Shown: positions 6,115-6,242 of the stretch, one piece after another | Numbering within the stretch: the stretch's first letter is position 1 | How the letters are laid out: the number at the start of each line of letters is the position of its first letter | Origin: Dehalococcoidia bacterium UBA5627 | Lineage (GTDB): Bacteria; Chloroflexota; Dehalococcoidia; Dehalococcoidales; UBA5627 | Direction: 5' to 3' | Assembly: GCA_002421585.1 (NCBI GenBank) | Contig: DIKD01000003.1 | Location: 1 to 6,242, forward strand | DNA: 6,242 nucleotides | Program-made: the position numbers and the translations under genes | The notes under the pieces: generated by a model | What the model saw: the letters and a program-made list of their open reading frames with translations, nothing else | Told to the model about the DNA's origin: nothing | Database searches by the model: none

Positions 6115-6115
6115 C

Positions 6116-6242
6116 ATGATACATCCATCGACAGGCGACTATATCTGGATTGTGATAGTACAACTGGTCCTTGCAATCGGTATTGCATGGATTATCGTTC
6201 AATGGGTCAAATATTTCAGCAAGAAAGAAGACAAAAGGCCTC
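6116..6242 (+). CDS. SHOCT-type small membrane protein, second copy (cut by window edge)
   Basis: An ATG one base after the preceding stop codon opens 42 codons to the edge: MIHPSTGDYIWIVIVQ, then a hydrophobic helix (about 9-29), then VQWVKYFSKKEDKRP. It aligns with the broken gene upstream almost residue for residue, including MI-x-x-STG, the helix and VQWVK-[FY]-F-[NS]-KK, so the pair arose by tandem duplication. A SHOCT motif is expected beyond the edge but not seen. No strong ribosome site precedes it, so it probably depends on translation coupled to the upstream frame. Confidence 0.7.
   Translation, partial: MIHPSTGDYIWIVIVQLVLAIGIAWIIVQWVKYFSKKEDKRP

Overview
The window looks like a chromosomal stretch from an anaerobic, moderate-to-low-GC bacterium with strong Shine-Dalgarno sites. 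A Chloroflexota (Dehalococcoidia-like) or clostridial host is my best guess. It rests on style only: a Thr-rich lipoprotein linker, 'WGSS-DVYAVG' repeat proteins, SHOCT-type small membrane proteins and IS200/IS605-like hairpins. There is no rRNA, tRNA or taxonomic marker to settle it. Most products are secreted or membrane-anchored, so this is an envelope/extracellular accessory region rather than a metabolic one.

Left third (1-1873). A two-component system runs leftward: an OmpR/PhoB-type response regulator (1085-1762), then a sensor histidine kinase (1-1088, C-terminus cut by the window edge) that starts at a GTG overlapping the regulator's stop codon. The 111-bp divergent spacer holds an extended -10 element reading right. 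Just upstream of it is an 11-bp-period direct repeat, the spacing used by OmpR/PhoB regulators. The regulator therefore probably controls its divergent neighbour.

Middle (1874-2891). The divergent gene encodes a secreted 217-residue protein ending in a two-Greek-key beta/gamma-crystallin domain with both canonical Ca2+ motifs. A possible 30-codon peptide with a very good ribosome site follows directly. After it comes a small hairpin-ended element (about 2661-2850) that resembles the ends of an IS200/IS605-type transposon without any transposase.

Right half (2892-6242). A two-gene, AT-rich unit encodes an exported protein with an H-G...S-C arrangement reminiscent of DUF6345/caspase-like (clan CD) folds, and an exported PepSY/YycI-like protein 14 bp downstream. 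A large imperfect palindrome and an extended -10 promoter separate this unit from a lipoprotein that carries a complete seven-bladed beta-propeller. Two tandem SHOCT-type small membrane protein genes follow. The first is broken by a TAA where its paralogue has CAA; the second runs off the window.

How they fit together: sensing at the membrane probably drives the crystallin-like secreted protein. The exported proteins downstream may belong to the same envelope program, but only the regulator/crystallin link has direct sequence support. The least familiar parts are the TCS-crystallin pairing with its 11-bp repeat, the exported H/C protein with its partner, and the tnpB-less hairpin element.
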